Assembly (NCBI RefSeq): GCF_947498005.1
Contig: NZ_CANMIW010000008.1
Location: 116,319 to 180,318 of the forward strand
Origin: an uncultured Winogradskyella sp.
GTDB taxonomy: Bacteria; Bacteroidota; Bacteroidia; Flavobacteriales; Flavobacteriaceae
Length of the DNA: 64,000 nucleotides
Direction of reading: 5' to 3'
In this document: positions 9,101 through 17,042 of the stretch, one piece after another
Layout: every line of letters begins with the position of its first letter
How positions within the stretch are numbered: the first letter of the stretch is position 1
Position numbers and translations under genes: made by a program
The notes under the pieces: generated by a model
Seen by the model: only the letters and a program-made list of their open reading frames with translations
What the model was told of the DNA's origin: nothing
Database searches by the model: none

Positions 9101-9820
9101 CTATTTTAACGCTTCGTCTTCATTAGGTTCAACAGCTTTGGTCAATGAAGATGAAATAATACCTGTAGGAATTGCCACAATTCCCAAACCAATCATTAGA
9201 ATAAAAAAGGTAAAAATTCGCCCACCAACTGTTATTGGGTAAACGTCGCCATAGCCAACAGTAGTTAACGTTACTATAGACCACCAAAGACTATCAAAAA
9301 TTGAAGTAAAATGCTCTGGTTGTGCTTCGTTTTCAAAATAATAAATACCAACAGCCGCAAAATAAATTAGCATTAAGGTAATAATCATAAAGAGTATAAT
9401 CTGTTCCTTGGCTACCATCATCGCTTGTGCAAAATGCTTCATGGCTTTATTGTATCGCATCATTTTAAACAAGCGAAATAACCTAAACATTCTCAATAAA
9501 CGCAGTGATCTTAAATCGATGCCAAACGATAAGTAAAATGGAAGAATGGCTAATAAATCAATAATACCGAAGAAACTGAAAATAAATTTAGGCTTATGAT
9601 CAGCAACATATATTCTAGCCAAATACTCAAAGGTAAATATGACAACACAGAAAGCTTCAATAGCATTTAACACCACCTTAGTTTGTGGCTTTAAGTCAGG
9701 AAGCGTTTCAATTGAAAATGTTATGACTGAAAATATAATTAAAAACTGAATAAAATACGCGAAAAGCCTACTTCGTCTATTATCGTTGAGTTCTACTAAG
9801 TTTTTAAGATATGCTTTCAT
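9101..9820 (-). CDS. Voltage-gated-type potassium channel (ion transporter family)
   Basis: This 239-aa channel subunit has six membrane segments. An S4-like voltage-sensor helix contains regularly spaced arginines (SLRLLRMFRLFRLFK, about 105-119). A pore loop carries the K+ selectivity filter TVGYGD at 187-192, and a final S6 helix ends near AIPTGIISSS. There is no cytoplasmic nucleotide-binding or RCK domain. It would work as a tetramer in the inner membrane. It is followed by the DUF4136 lipoprotein gene and preceded by obg on the same strand. Confidence 0.93.
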   Translation of the reverse strand: MKAYLKNLVELNDNRRSRLFAYFIQFLIIFSVITFSIETLPDLKPQTKVVLNAIEAFCVVIFTFEYLARIYVADHKPKFIFSFFGIIDLLAILPFYLSFGIDLRSLRLLRMFRLFRLFKMMRYNKAMKHFAQAMMVAKEQIILFMIITLMLIYFAAVGIYYFENEAQPEHFTSIFDSLWWSIVTLTTVGYGDVYPITVGGRIFTFFILMIGLGIVAIPTGIISSSLTKAVEPNEDEALK

Positions 9821-9839
9821 GTTAAGCCATACACATTAT

Positions 9840-10838
9840 TTAGTCATTTAACATCTTCCAGAGCGTATCTTTTAATTCTGTTAAGCCTTGTTGTGCTACT
9901 GAAGAAATGAATAAATAATTCGCTTTTAAATCTTTATCTAAAATAGCTGATATTTCAGATTTTAATTCATCATCTAACATATCAGATTTTGAAACTACTA
10001 CTAAACGTTCTTTATCTAACATTTCAGGATTGTAACGTCTTAATTCATCTTCTAAGATTTCATATTGCTCTACGATATCCTTAGCATCTGCAGGAATTAA
10101 AAACAGAAGAATTGAATTACGCTCAATATGTCTTAGAAAGTAATAACCTAAACCTTTCCCTTCTGCCGCGCCTTCAATAATACCTGGAATATCTGCCATA
10201 ACAAACGACTGATAATCGCGATATTTTACAATTCCTAAATTGGGCTTTAAAGTGGTAAACTCGTAATCTGCAATTTTTGGTTTTGCAGAGGTTAAAACAG
10301 ATAACAGCGTTGATTTTCCTGCATTCGGAAATCCAACCAAACCAACATCTGCTAAGACTTTCAATTCTAAAGTAATATCTAATTCTTCAAGAGCGATTCC
10401 TGGTTGCGCATAACGCGGTGTTTGGTTTACAGAACTTTTAAAATGCCAGTTTCCTCGTCCACCCATTCCGCCTTCAACTACAATTCTTTCTTCGCCATCT
10501 TCTGTAATTTCAAACAATATTTTATCAGTTTCAGAATCACGAACTACAGTGCCTAAAGGTACATCTACATACTTGTCTTCTCCATCTGCACCTGTACTTC
10601 TACCAGAACTTCCATGAGATCCATGACCTGCTCTAATATGACGCTTAAATTTTAAGTGAATCAATGTCCAAAGATTAGAGTTTCCACGTAAAATCACATG
10701 ACCACCTCGTCCACCATCTCCTCCATCTGGTCCTCCTTTAGCAATATATTTTTCGCGATGTAAATGCGAAGAACCTTTACCTCCATTTCCGGATGTAACG
10801 TGCATTTTTACGTAGTCTACAAAATTTCCTTCAGTCAT
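9840..10838 (-). CDS. obg: GTPase Obg/CgtA
   Basis: This Obg-family GTPase functions in late 50S ribosome assembly and stress control. The glycine-rich N-terminal Obg domain (about 1-155, with [12 protein letters not shown]) is followed by a G domain with the P-loop GFPNAGKST at 169-177, DIPG as G3 and SKSD as G4. I chose the ATG at 10838 ([11 protein letters not shown]), giving 332 aa. The frame remains open upstream to a TTG at 10853, but those five codons lie inside a hairpin and do not match the family. Short Obg proteins without a C-terminal extension are normal here. It follows the hpt-adk gene on the same strand. Confidence 0.95.
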   Translation of the reverse strand: MTEGNFVDYVKMHVTSGNGGKGSSHLHREKYIAKGGPDGGDGGRGGHVILRGNSNLWTLIHLKFKRHIRAGHGSHGSSGRSTGADGEDKYVDVPLGTVVRDSETDKILFEITEDGEERIVVEGGMGGRGNWHFKSSVNQTPRYAQPGIALEELDITLELKVLADVGLVGFPNAGKSTLLSVLTSAKPKIADYEFTTLKPNLGIVKYRDYQSFVMADIPGIIEGAAEGKGLGYYFLRHIERNSILLFLIPADAKDIVEQYEILEDELRRYNPEMLDKERLVVVSKSDMLDDELKSEISAILDKDLKANYLFISSVAQQGLTELKDTLWKMLND

Positions 10839-10844
10839 GTTTAC

Positions 10845-10863
10845 TTCCCACAAAAAGTGGGAA
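10845..10863. repeat. Inverted repeat in the obg leader
   Basis: Perfect 7-bp arms TTCCCAC and GTGGGAA flank a five-base loop and end 6 bp before the obg ATG. In the obg transcript this would form a hairpin covering the region where a ribosome binds. Read on the plus strand it is followed by a short T run. Confidence 0.7.
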
Positions 10864-10940
10864 TCTTTTTAATTAAAATCTTAAGCTAAATATAAATTTT
10901 AGTTTTATCATGAGTTTCCCGACCTCGCAGGAACGACAAA

Positions 10941-12050
10941 CTAAAGTTTATCAATCACAGCACTTAAACGTACAGTAATATCTTCGATACTACCTACACC
11001 ATCAACACCAAAATATTTATTTTGCTCAGCGTAATAGTCCTTTAAAATTGCTGTTTTATTGTAATATTCTTTAATTCTGTTTCTAATAATACTTTCATCT
11101 GCATCATCAGCACGTCCACTAGTTTTTCCTCTTTCTAGTAAACGACCAACTAACACTTCATCGTCTACTTCTAAAGCAACCATAGCATTAATTTGAGAAT
11201 CTTTACTATCCATTAATTCGTCTAACGCTTTAGCTTGTGCATTTGTTCTAGGAAAACCATCGAAAATAAACCCTTTAGCATCGGCATTTTTCTCAACCTC
11301 TTTATTTAACATATCAATAGTTACCTGATCTGGAACTAATTCTCCTTTATCCATAAAAGACTTTGCTAACATTCCCAAAGCAGTTTCGTTTTTAATATTA
11401 AATCTAAAAACGTCGCCAGTTGAAATATGAATTAAATCGTATTTTTCTTTTAAAAAATTAGCTTGGGTTCCTTTACCTGCACCAGGAGGTCCAAATAGCA
11501 CTAAGTTTGTCATGTGTTGTGTGGTTTTTAATTGATAAACGTCTGGTAAATCTCTCCCTAAGCCATCATAATCTAAGCCGTAGCCAACGATAAACTTGTT
11601 AGGAATCTCCATACCAACGTAATGAAGTTTAAAATCTTTATTGTATGCTTCTGGTTTATAGAATAAAGTTGCAATAAGCAACTGTTTTACATTTTCATTT
11701 TTAAAAATACGATGAACTTCTTCTAACGTATTACCTGTATCAATGATATCTTCAAGAATAACAACAGTTCTTCCTGTTAAATCTTGAGTAAGGCCAATTA
11801 AGCGTTGAATATCATCAGTAGATTTAACACCTTCATAAGATGCCAATTTTATAAAAGTAACTTCACAAGGTTTTGGATATTTCTTTACAAAATCACTCAC
11901 TAACATAAATGAGCCATTCATAATACCAATAAAAACTGGAACTTCATCTCCCAAATCTTCTGCAATTGCATCCACCATTTTTTGAACAGCAGTATCTATT
12001 TCTTTTTCAGATATAAAAGGTTTGAAGTATAAATCGTGAAGCTTTATCAC
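10941..12050 (-). CDS. hpt-adk: Fused hypoxanthine phosphoribosyltransferase / adenylate kinase
   Basis: This 369-aa two-domain enzyme of purine metabolism is predicted to be cytoplasmic. Residues 1 to about 175 form a type I phosphoribosyltransferase with the PRPP loop VILEDIIDTGNT (E100, D101), which salvages hypoxanthine or guanine to nucleotides. From Met180 it continues in frame as a full adenylate kinase with P-loop FGPPGAGKGT (186-195), the DGFPR motif and a short LID (RGKTSGRADDADESI). The linker is in frame, with no stop or frameshift. The internal Met180 (ATG at 11511-11513) could also start a separate kinase. The fusion occurs widely in Flavobacteriaceae. A -7 box TATCTTTG lies at 12072-12079. 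Confidence 0.95.
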   Translation of the reverse strand: MIKLHDLYFKPFISEKEIDTAVQKMVDAIAEDLGDEVPVFIGIMNGSFMLVSDFVKKYPKPCEVTFIKLASYEGVKSTDDIQRLIGLTQDLTGRTVVILEDIIDTGNTLEEVHRIFKNENVKQLLIATLFYKPEAYNKDFKLHYVGMEIPNKFIVGYGLDYDGLGRDLPDVYQLKTTQHMTNLVLFGPPGAGKGTQANFLKEKYDLIHISTGDVFRFNIKNETALGMLAKSFMDKGELVPDQVTIDMLNKEVEKNADAKGFIFDGFPRTNAQAKALDELMDSKDSQINAMVALEVDDEVLVGRLLERGKTSGRADDADESIIRNRIKEYYNKTAILKDYYAEQNKYFGVDGVGSIEDITVRLSAVIDKL

Positions 12051-12071
12051 TTTGATATAATTTTAGATTTG

Positions 12072-12079
12072 CAAAGATA
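12072..12079 (-). promoter_or_regulatory. -7 box for hpt-adk
   Basis: TATCTTTG on the minus strand matches TAnnTTTG perfectly, 21 bp upstream of the start codon. No clear TTG -33 box was found at the usual spacing. Confidence 0.5.
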
Positions 12080-12144
12080 ATCAATTGATTGGCGATTGAC
12101 GATTTTTTGATTTACGAATTTAGAAGTATATATCATTTTTAGCT

Positions 12145-12152
12145 TATTTTTG
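12145..12152 (+). promoter_or_regulatory. -7 box for purK-purE
   Basis: TATTTTTG matches TAnnTTTG, about 67 bp upstream of the purK ATG. The leader in between contains the imperfect palindrome TTCCC...GGGAA at 12190-12207. Confidence 0.5.
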
Positions 12153-12219
12153 TTGCTGAAAAGCAGAATTTTTAATCTTAAAAATAAGATTCCCATCTAA
12201 TCGGGAACAACTCAAGTTA

Positions 12220-13374
12220 ATGAACTATTTTTCTTCTAATTTTAAACTCGGAATTCTTGGTGGTGGACAACTTGGCAAAATGATGCTCTACGACACGCGT
12301 AAATTTGACATTTACACCTGCGTATTAGATCCTAGTACTGACGCACCATCTCGCCTTGCTTGTAATGAATTCACGGTTGGTGACCTATTAGATTACCAAA
12401 CTGTGGTTGATTTTGGCCAAAACCTAGATGTGTTAACTTTTGAAATAGAAAATGTTAATGTAGATGCTCTCGAAACTTTAGAAAAACAAGGCGTAAAAGT
12501 TTACCCTTCCTCTAAAACCTTAAGGACGATACAGAATAAAGCAACCCAGAAATTATTTTATCAAGACCATGATATTCCTACTGCAGAGTTTTCAAGATTT
12601 GCGTTCACCTCAGAGATTCATGAAGCCGTAGAAAATGGTGGATTAAAATATCCCTTTGTTTGGAAAAGCGCACGTTTTGGTTACGATGGTACAGGTGTAA
12701 AAGTTGTAAGAAGTGAAAGAGATCTGGTTGACTTACCAAATGTAGAATGTATAGCAGAAAAACTGATTCCATTTAAAAATGAATTGGCCGTAATTGTTGC
12801 TAGAAACGAAAAAGGATTGGTTAAGACATATCCTGTGGTTGAGATGGAGTTTCATCCAGATGCCAACCAGGTTGAGTATGTTATTTGTCCTGCGAGAATA
12901 CCCGATAATATCGCAAAAAAAGCAGAAGCCGTAGCGTTGAAGGTTGCAAACGAATTTAAACATGTTGGCTTATTAGCAGTTGAAATGTTTCAAACTAAAG
13001 ACGACGAAATTTTAGTTAATGAAGTTGCGCCAAGACCGCATAACTCTGGCCATTATAGTATAGAAGGCAGCTATACATCTCAATTTGAACAACAGATACG
13101 ATGTGTTTTTGGATTGCCTTTAGGAAATACCGAAAGTAAAGTTGCTGGTGTTATGGTTAACCTTGTTGGTAAAGAAGGATATACTGGTGATGTCGTTTAT
13201 AAAAACATAGAAAACATAATGGCCTTAGATGGCGTTACACCACATATCTATGGTAAAAAACAAACACGACCTTTCCGCAAAATGGGACATGTTACTATTG
13301 TAAATAAAGATATTGCAATGGCAAGAGAAATTGCAGAAAAGGTAAAACAAACAATTGAAGTAATTAGTGAATAA
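12220..13374 (+). CDS. purK: 5-(carboxyamino)imidazole ribonucleotide synthase PurK
   Basis: This 384-aa ATP-grasp enzyme converts AIR, ATP and bicarbonate to N5-CAIR in de novo purine synthesis. The N-terminal nucleotide-binding start is GILGGGQLGKMM, the ATP-grasp core is near 120-300, and a conserved NEVAPRPHNSGHY stretch lies near residues 268-280. purE follows after a two-base gap, so the pair is an operon, and PurE uses PurK's product directly. Confidence 0.97.
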   Translation: MNYFSSNFKLGILGGGQLGKMMLYDTRKFDIYTCVLDPSTDAPSRLACNEFTVGDLLDYQTVVDFGQNLDVLTFEIENVNVDALETLEKQGVKVYPSSKTLRTIQNKATQKLFYQDHDIPTAEFSRFAFTSEIHEAVENGGLKYPFVWKSARFGYDGTGVKVVRSERDLVDLPNVECIAEKLIPFKNELAVIVARNEKGLVKTYPVVEMEFHPDANQVEYVICPARIPDNIAKKAEAVALKVANEFKHVGLLAVEMFQTKDDEILVNEVAPRPHNSGHYSIEGSYTSQFEQQIRCVFGLPLGNTESKVAGVMVNLVGKEGYTGDVVYKNIENIMALDGVTPHIYGKKQTRPFRKMGHVTIVNKDIAMAREIAEKVKQTIEVISE

Positions 13375-13376
13375 CG

Positions 13377-13856
13377 ATGAGTAAAGTAGGAATTATAATG
13401 GGAAGTAAAAGCGACATGCCAGTTATGCAAGACGCTATAGATATTTTAAAAGAGTTCGATATTGCTATTGAAGTCGATATTGTTTCTGCACATAGAACAC
13501 CAGAAAAATTATTCGATTATAGTAAAAATGCACATACAAGAGGTATCCAAGTAATTATTGCTGGTGCAGGTGGTGCAGCACATTTACCAGGTATGGTAGC
13601 ATCTTTATCGCCTTTACCAATTATTGGAGTACCTGTAAAGAGCAGTAACTCTATTGATGGTTGGGATTCTGTTTTGTCTATTTTACAAATGCCAGGAGGC
13701 GTTCCTGTAGCAACAGTTGCACTAAATGGTGCTAAAAATGCTGGTATTTTAGCTGCACAAATTATAGGCAGTTCTAACCCAAATGTTCTTAATAAAGTAA
13801 TTGAATATAAAGACGGCTTAAAAGCTAAAGTTTATGATTCTGCGAAAGATTTATAA
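13377..13856 (+). CDS. purE: N5-carboxyaminoimidazole ribonucleotide mutase PurE
   Basis: This 159-aa class I PurE interconverts N5-CAIR and CAIR. The signature MGSKSDMPVMQ is at the N-terminus, with SAHRTPEK carrying the catalytic His and the glycine-rich AGAGGAAHLPGM downstream. Length is typical of bacterial PurE. It lies two bases after purK and its stop codon abuts a terminator. Confidence 0.97.
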   Translation: MSKVGIIMGSKSDMPVMQDAIDILKEFDIAIEVDIVSAHRTPEKLFDYSKNAHTRGIQVIIAGAGGAAHLPGMVASLSPLPIIGVPVKSSNSIDGWDSVLSILQMPGGVPVATVALNGAKNAGILAAQIIGSSNPNVLNKVIEYKDGLKAKVYDSAKDL

Positions 13857-13884
13857 AAAAGCCTCAACTTACGTCAAGGCTTTT
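13857..13884. terminator. Terminator after purE, possibly bidirectional
   Basis: Inverted arms AAAAGCCT and AGGCTTTT with A- and T-rich flanks begin directly at the purE stop codon. It could stop transcription from either side. Confidence 0.8.
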
Positions 13885-13933
13885 CAGCTATTAATCAAAT
13901 CTGAGTAGTAACTGTATCACTCTTAAGATTTTG

Positions 13934-13941
13934 CAAAGATA
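13934..13941 (-). promoter_or_regulatory. Orphan -7 box facing the purE terminator
   Basis: TATCTTTG on the minus strand is a perfect TAnnTTTG match but has no gene in front of it. Transcription would run about 70 bases into the terminator at 13857-13884. There is no clear -33 box. Confidence 0.25.
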
Positions 13942-14018
13942 TAGCAAGTGATAGTATTTACTCTCTTAACGTTTCGTTAAAAAACAGACTGTCAACTATT
14001 TAAATATAAAATTAAAAC

Positions 14019-16049
14019 ATGACAATTCTAAATAAACCCTTCAACACAGCCTATAATACAGCACCTTTTTCTCAAATAAAAACAGAAGATTATTTACCCG
14101 CTTTTAAAGAAGGTATCAAAAAGTCGAAAGCTGAGATTGATGCTATTGTAAATAATAGCGAGGCACCAACTTTTGAAAACACTATTGAAGCCTTAGATTA
14201 TTCTGGTGAAGAATTAGATCGCTTATCTAGTATTTTCTTCAATTTAAATTCAGCTGAAACTAACGAAGAAATTCAGAAAATAGCACAGGAGGTATCGCCT
14301 TTACTTTCCGAATTTAGCAATGATATTACTTTAAATGAAGATTTATTTAAACGTGTAAAAACGGTTTACAATTCTAAATCTACTTTAGAGTTAACCACAG
14401 AGCAAGAAACACTTCTCGACAAAAAATATAAAGGGTTCTCTAGAAATGGTGCTAATTTACCAGAAGACAAAAAGGAAAAACTAAGAGCTATTGACAAAGA
14501 ATTAAGCCAATTAAAATTAAAATTTGGTGAGCATATTTTAGCTGAAACTAATAAGTTTGAAATGCATCTTATTAACGAAGATGATTTGGCTGGCTTACCT
14601 GATGGCGCAAAAGAAGCTGCTAAACAATTGGCAGAGAGCAAAGATAAAGACGGCTGGCTAATTACACTAGATTACCCAAGTTATATTCCGTTCATGACTT
14701 ATGCAGACAATAGAGCATTACGTGAAGAATTATCTAAAGCCTTTGGCAGAAAAGGATTTCAGAATGATGACTTAGACAACCAAGATATTGTTCTTAAGAT
14801 TGCTAAACTTCGTTTTGAACGTGCGCAACTTTTAAGCTATAAATCTCACGCACATTTTGTTTTAGAAGAACGCATGGCACAAACGCCAGAAAAAGTAACC
14901 TCGTTTTTAAATGAATTACTAGACAAAGCCAAACCAGCTGCAAAAGCAGAATTTAAAAAACTTGAAGAATTTGCTAAAGATTTAGATGGTATAGACCAAT
15001 TACAAAAATGGGATTCTAGTTATTATTCTGAAAAATTAAAACAAAAATTATTTGATTTAGATGACGAGCAGCTGAAGCCTTATTTTAAGTTAGAAAACGT
15101 TATCAATGGTGCATTTCAGGTTGCAGAAAAATTGTTCGGATTACAGTTTGAAGAAATTGATACTATAGATAAATACCACGAAGATGTTTTAACCTATAAA
15201 GTTACTGATGCCGAAGGCGAATTAGTGTCTATTTTCTATGCTGATTTTTTCCCAAGAGCAGGCAAACGAAATGGTGCTTGGATGACGTCTTACAAACCAC
15301 AAATGATTAAAAATGGTAAAAACGAAAGACCACACATTTCTAACGTTTGTAATTTTACCAAACCAACAAAAAGCAAACCTTCATTATTAACATTTAATGA
15401 AGTAACCACCTTGTTTCATGAGTTTGGCCACGGACTTCACGGCATGCTAGCCAATACCACGTATCCAAGTTTATCTGGCACAAGTGTGTTTTGGGATTTT
15501 GTAGAATTACCAAGTCAGATTTTAGAAAATTGGTGTTACCAAAAAGAAGCTTTAGAGTTATTTGCTACGCATTATGAAACAGGGGAAGTAATTCCTATGG
15601 AATTAATTGATAAAATTACAGCATCATCAACGTTTCACGAAGGTATGCAAACCTTACGTCAAATTAGTTTTGGATTATTAGATATGTCTTGGCATGGTAT
15701 TGACCCTTCAGATATAACAGATGTAAAAGCACATGAAGTTGAAGCTTTTGGAGATACTAGTTTATATCCAGATGTGGCAGAGAATTGCATGAGTACGTCA
15801 TTCTCGCATATTTTTCAAGGTGGATATTCTTCTGGTTACTACAGTTATAAATGGGCCGAAGTTTTAGATGCTGATGCTTTTGAGTATTTTAAAGAAGAAG
15901 GTATTTTTAACAAAACGGTTGCTGACAAATTTAAAACCTATGTGCTCTCACAAGGTGGAACAGAAAACCCAATGACCTTGTATAAGAAGTTTAGAGGTCA
16001 AGAACCAAAACCTGAAGCCTTATTAAGACGTGCTGGTTTATTAAAATAA
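14019..16049 (+). CDS. M3 family metallopeptidase (oligopeptidase A / peptidyl-dipeptidase Dcp type)
   Basis: This 676-aa zinc peptidase degrades short oligopeptides. The zinc site is HEFGH (H467, E468, H471), with the third ligand Glu496 in WDFVELPSQ; the C-terminal region has the GYSSGYYSYKW stretch typical of the family. No signal peptide is visible, so it is probably cytoplasmic. It stands alone between purE and the GbsR-type regulator gene, with its own terminator. Sequence alone does not separate PrlC/OpdA from Dcp specificity. Confidence 0.93.
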   Translation: MTILNKPFNTAYNTAPFSQIKTEDYLPAFKEGIKKSKAEIDAIVNNSEAPTFENTIEALDYSGEELDRLSSIFFNLNSAETNEEIQKIAQEVSPLLSEFSNDITLNEDLFKRVKTVYNSKSTLELTTEQETLLDKKYKGFSRNGANLPEDKKEKLRAIDKELSQLKLKFGEHILAETNKFEMHLINEDDLAGLPDGAKEAAKQLAESKDKDGWLITLDYPSYIPFMTYADNRALREELSKAFGRKGFQNDDLDNQDIVLKIAKLRFERAQLLSYKSHAHFVLEERMAQTPEKVTSFLNELLDKAKPAAKAEFKKLEEFAKDLDGIDQLQKWDSSYYSEKLKQKLFDLDDEQLKPYFKLENVINGAFQVAEKLFGLQFEEIDTIDKYHEDVLTYKVTDAEGELVSIFYADFFPRAGKRNGAWMTSYKPQMIKNGKNERPHISNVCNFTKPTKSKPSLLTFNEVTTLFHEFGHGLHGMLANTTYPSLSGTSVFWDFVELPSQILENWCYQKEALELFATHYETGEVIPMELIDKITASSTFHEGMQTLRQISFGLLDMSWHGIDPSDITDVKAHEVEAFGDTSLYPDVAENCMSTSFSHIFQGGYSSGYYSYKWAEVLDADAFEYFKEEGIFNKTVADKFKTYVLSQGGTENPMTLYKKFRGQEPKPEALLRRAGLLK

Positions 16050-16059
16050 AAGAGCTTAC

Positions 16060-16092
16060 AAAAAGAGAGTCAACAAAAAACTCTCTTTTTTT
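16060..16092 (+). terminator. Terminator after the M3 peptidase gene
   Basis: Arms AAAAAGAGAGT and ACTCTCTTTTT flank an A-rich loop and are followed by more T residues, about 10 bp after the stop codon. Confidence 0.85.
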
Positions 16093-16099
16093 ACAAATT

Positions 16100-16125
16100 A
16101 AACTTTCAATAATTACTGAAAGTTT
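16100..16125. promoter_or_regulatory. Probable GbsR-type operator 1 (inverted repeat)
   Basis: The perfect inverted repeat AAACTTTCA-N8-TGAAAGTTT ends 11 bp before the -7 box of the gbsR-like gene, so it covers the -33 region. The same core CTTTCA-N8-TGAAAG recurs at 16669-16688 downstream of that gene. Confidence 0.7.
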
Positions 16126-16136
16126 AAAAAATATTA

Positions 16137-16144
16137 TATATTTG
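16137..16144 (+). promoter_or_regulatory. -7 box of the gbsR-like gene
   Basis: TATATTTG is a perfect TAnnTTTG match ending only four bases before the ATG at 16149, so the transcript may be leaderless or nearly so. Confidence 0.6.
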
Positions 16145-16148
16145 CCGT

Positions 16149-16652
16149 ATGGAATATTTAGAAGCTAAAGAAAAATTTATTGGTACTTGGGGAAGTTTAG
16201 GCTCACTTTGGGGCATAAATAAAGCCATGGCACAAATACAAGCACTACTTTTTATTTCTACAAAACCGTTGTCTATGGAGGACATTATGGAGGATCTTAA
16301 AATTTCTCGTGGCAACACCAGCATGAATTTAAGACAACTTATGGATTGGGGAATTGTAACCAAAGTTTTAGTTTCTGGGGAACGTAAAGAGTTTTTTACG
16401 ACTGAAAAAGATGTACAAGAGTTAACCCGAATAATTGCCAAGGAAAGAAGCAGAAGAGAAATTCAACCTGTTATAAAAGTGCTAGATGATGTGTCTTCTA
16501 TTAAAGACGATGGTACGGATAAAACGAAAGAGTTAATAAAACAAACAAAAGCTTTACATGATTTAAGCGTAAATGCGGACGCTATGCTTAATAAGTTAGT
16601 AACTCAAAAACAAAATTGGTTAACTAAGTCAATTATCAAATTATTAAAATAA
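16149..16652 (+). CDS. GbsR/MarR-family transcriptional regulator
   Basis: This 167-aa winged-helix repressor has the family's N-terminal segment FIGTWGSLGSLWGINKAMAQ, then the DNA-binding part MEDIMEDLKISRGNTSMNLRQLMDWGIV (about 39-66), and a C-terminal helical dimerisation part. GbsR in Bacillus represses choline/betaine genes, but there are no such genes here, so the ligand is unknown. Identical CTTTCA-N8-TGAAAG inverted repeats lie just before this gene and just before the next one (16707). This supports autoregulation and control of the downstream membrane protein, DUF2071 and epimerase genes. Confidence 0.9.
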   Translation: MEYLEAKEKFIGTWGSLGSLWGINKAMAQIQALLFISTKPLSMEDIMEDLKISRGNTSMNLRQLMDWGIVTKVLVSGERKEFFTTEKDVQELTRIIAKERSRREIQPVIKVLDDVSSIKDDGTDKTKELIKQTKALHDLSVNADAMLNKLVTQKQNWLTKSIIKLLK

Positions 16653-16665
16653 AAAAATTTAAATA

Positions 16666-16691
16666 CATCTTTCAATGTTTTCTGAAAGTTT
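16666..16691. promoter_or_regulatory. Probable GbsR-type operator 2 (inverted repeat)
   Basis: CTTTCA at 16669-16674 and TGAAAG at 16683-16688 have the same 8-bp spacer and same downstream TTTAAAA as operator 1. The site sits between the regulator gene and the 111-aa membrane protein gene. Confidence 0.65.
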
Positions 16692-16706
16692 AAAATTAAC
16701 AGAATT

Positions 16707-17042
16707 ATGAAAACCTTATACCAATTAAACAAGATCGTCTTAATAATTACCTTAGTACTTTATCTAACATTCTTATTAGGTTTATATGCTCAAGTCGTCT
16801 TGGGAGCTATTCAACTATTGAGCGCAATAAGTGTAACATGTTTTTGGAAACAATTAAAAAATCACAACAAGAAACAACTCCTAACCTATTGGCTACTTGT
16901 TACCATTTACGGAATTGGTTGGCTCATTGAAATAGATCTCAATGACCTTTGGTGGTTAGGCATAATCATTATACCAATGTCTATAGCTATATATTTTGTC
17001 TGGCTATTAAATAATGTAAAAAACTTATATCATGACATCTAA
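16707..17042 (+). CDS. Small four-helix membrane protein, unknown function
   Basis: This 111-aa protein is almost entirely hydrophobic, with about four membrane segments and a short NNVKNLYHDI tail. I do not recognise a family. It follows the gbsR-like gene by about 55 bp with a probable operator in the gap, and overlaps the next gene by 11 bp, so it belongs to the same regulated unit. It may be a membrane-stress or osmotic-response component, but nothing in the sequence proves that. Confidence 0.75.
   Translation: MKTLYQLNKIVLIITLVLYLTFLLGLYAQVVLGAIQLLSAISVTCFWKQLKNHNKKQLLTYWLLVTIYGIGWLIEIDLNDLWWLGIIIIPMSIAIYFVWLLNNVKNLYHDI

Noticed and set aside
10839..10853. Longer Obg start at TTG 10853
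   Set aside because: The extra five codons lie in a hairpin and do not match the conserved [14 protein letters not shown] beginning.
12190..12207. Riboswitch in the purK leader
   Set aside because: The leader is only about 60 bases and has one imperfect palindrome, too small for a purine riboswitch.
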